In this document: piece by piece, positions 5,632 through 5,848 of the stretch | Numbering within the stretch: position 1 is the stretch's first letter | How the letters are laid out: each line of letters begins with the position of its first letter | NCBI GenBank assembly: GCA_014803815.1 | Contig: JAAVAY010000059.1 | Coordinates: 1 to 5,848, forward strand | DNA from: Allobaculum sp. | Lineage (GTDB): Bacteria; Bacillota_I; Bacilli_A; Erysipelotrichales; Erysipelotrichaceae | DNA: 5,848 nucleotides | Reading direction: 5' to 3' | Translations under genes and position numbers: made by a program | The notes under the pieces: generated by a model | What the model was told of the DNA's origin: nothing | Database searches by the model: none | The model's input: only the letters and a program-made list of their open reading frames with translations

Positions 5632-5637
5632 GGGGGA
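5631..5637 (+). promoter_or_regulatory. Ribosome binding site of the transporter gene
   Basis: AGGGGGA matches a Shine-Dalgarno sequence. The base run 5637-5643 separates AGGGGG from an ACG codon at 5644-5646, which is at ideal distance and in the transporter's frame. This fixes the expected start. Confidence 0.5.
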
Positions 5638-5643
5638 ATCCAT

Positions 5644-5848
5644 ACGGTCACATTCATTGTAAACCACTTTTTGTCTAAAAAAGTTGATCCCAATTCAGCT
5701 AAGGGACGCTATGCTATTGGAAAACTTTTAGGATATGTTGGAATTTTTTTAAACTTTACCTTATTTTTGTCTAAGTTTACGATTGGTTGGATTGTGAATT
5801 CGGTTGCCATTAAAGGTGATGCTATTAACAACTTAACGGATTTCTTGT
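5644..5848 (+). CDS. CDF family cation efflux transporter, N-terminal part, with ACG at the expected start (cut by the right edge)
   Basis: The plus-strand frame is open from 5623 to the window end, and 68 codons from 5644 resemble the N-terminus of cation diffusion facilitators, which export divalent metals such as zinc, manganese or iron against protons. After a short basic cytoplasmic segment (NHFLSKK, then the KGRYAIGK segment at 20-27) comes a first membrane helix (GYVGIFLNFTLFLSKFTIGWI, about 30-50). A second helix follows, starting with the family hallmark VNSVAIKGDAINNLTDFL (51-68), comparable to the S-x-A-x-x-x-D-A-x-N-N-x-S-D pattern. D59 sits at the usual metal-site aspartate. No ATG, GTG or suitably placed TTG exists in frame. 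The best ribosome binding site points to ACG at 5644. TTG at 5671 is an alternative without a ribosome binding site and would shorten the cytoplasmic leader. The gene is divergent from tRNA-Ser. It may be poorly expressed or a start-codon mutant. Confidence 0.75.

Overview
The window looks like chromosomal DNA from a low-GC Gram-positive bacterium of the Bacilli. I would guess Lactobacillales, but the sequence does not prove it. The reasons are AT-rich spacers, AGGAGG-type ribosome binding sites, TTGACA/TATAAT-type promoters, U-tailed intrinsic terminators, a tRNA gene with an encoded CCA end, a Gram-positive style secreted Ser/Thr-rich protein and a VTC-domain/DUF4956 gene pair. Nothing marks a phage, plasmid, insertion sequence or CRISPR locus.

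All genes but the last are on the minus strand, so transcription runs right to left. From the right edge: a divergent plus-strand CDF-type cation transporter, cut by the window end and apparently lacking a normal start codon (5644-5848); tRNA-Ser(CGA) with its own promoter and terminator (5502-5590); adenine deaminase ade behind a long leader (3489-5198); a small DsrE/YedF-like protein without cysteines (3022-3366); a bidirectional terminator (2896-2940); a small unrecognised protein with a good promoter and a strong terminator (2323-2664 or 2706); a two-gene operon of a VTC-domain polyphosphate polymerase and a DUF4956 membrane protein, overlapping by 13 bp (1445-2140 and 819-1457); a 352-bp spacer holding an unusual nested inverted repeat (708-788); and the N-terminal part of a secreted Ser/Thr-rich protein that runs off the left edge (1-466).

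The genes do not form one pathway. Adenine deaminase belongs to purine salvage. The VTC and DUF4956 proteins are the only clear functional pair, probably a polyphosphate polymerase with a membrane partner. The rest are separately transcribed housekeeping or accessory genes. No complete undescribed system is evident. The points most worth a second look are the structured inverted repeat after the VTC/DUF4956 operon, the ACG at the expected start of the transporter, the cysteine-less DsrE protein, the short VTC-DUF4956 operon, the unrecognised 113-residue protein, and the leader of ade.
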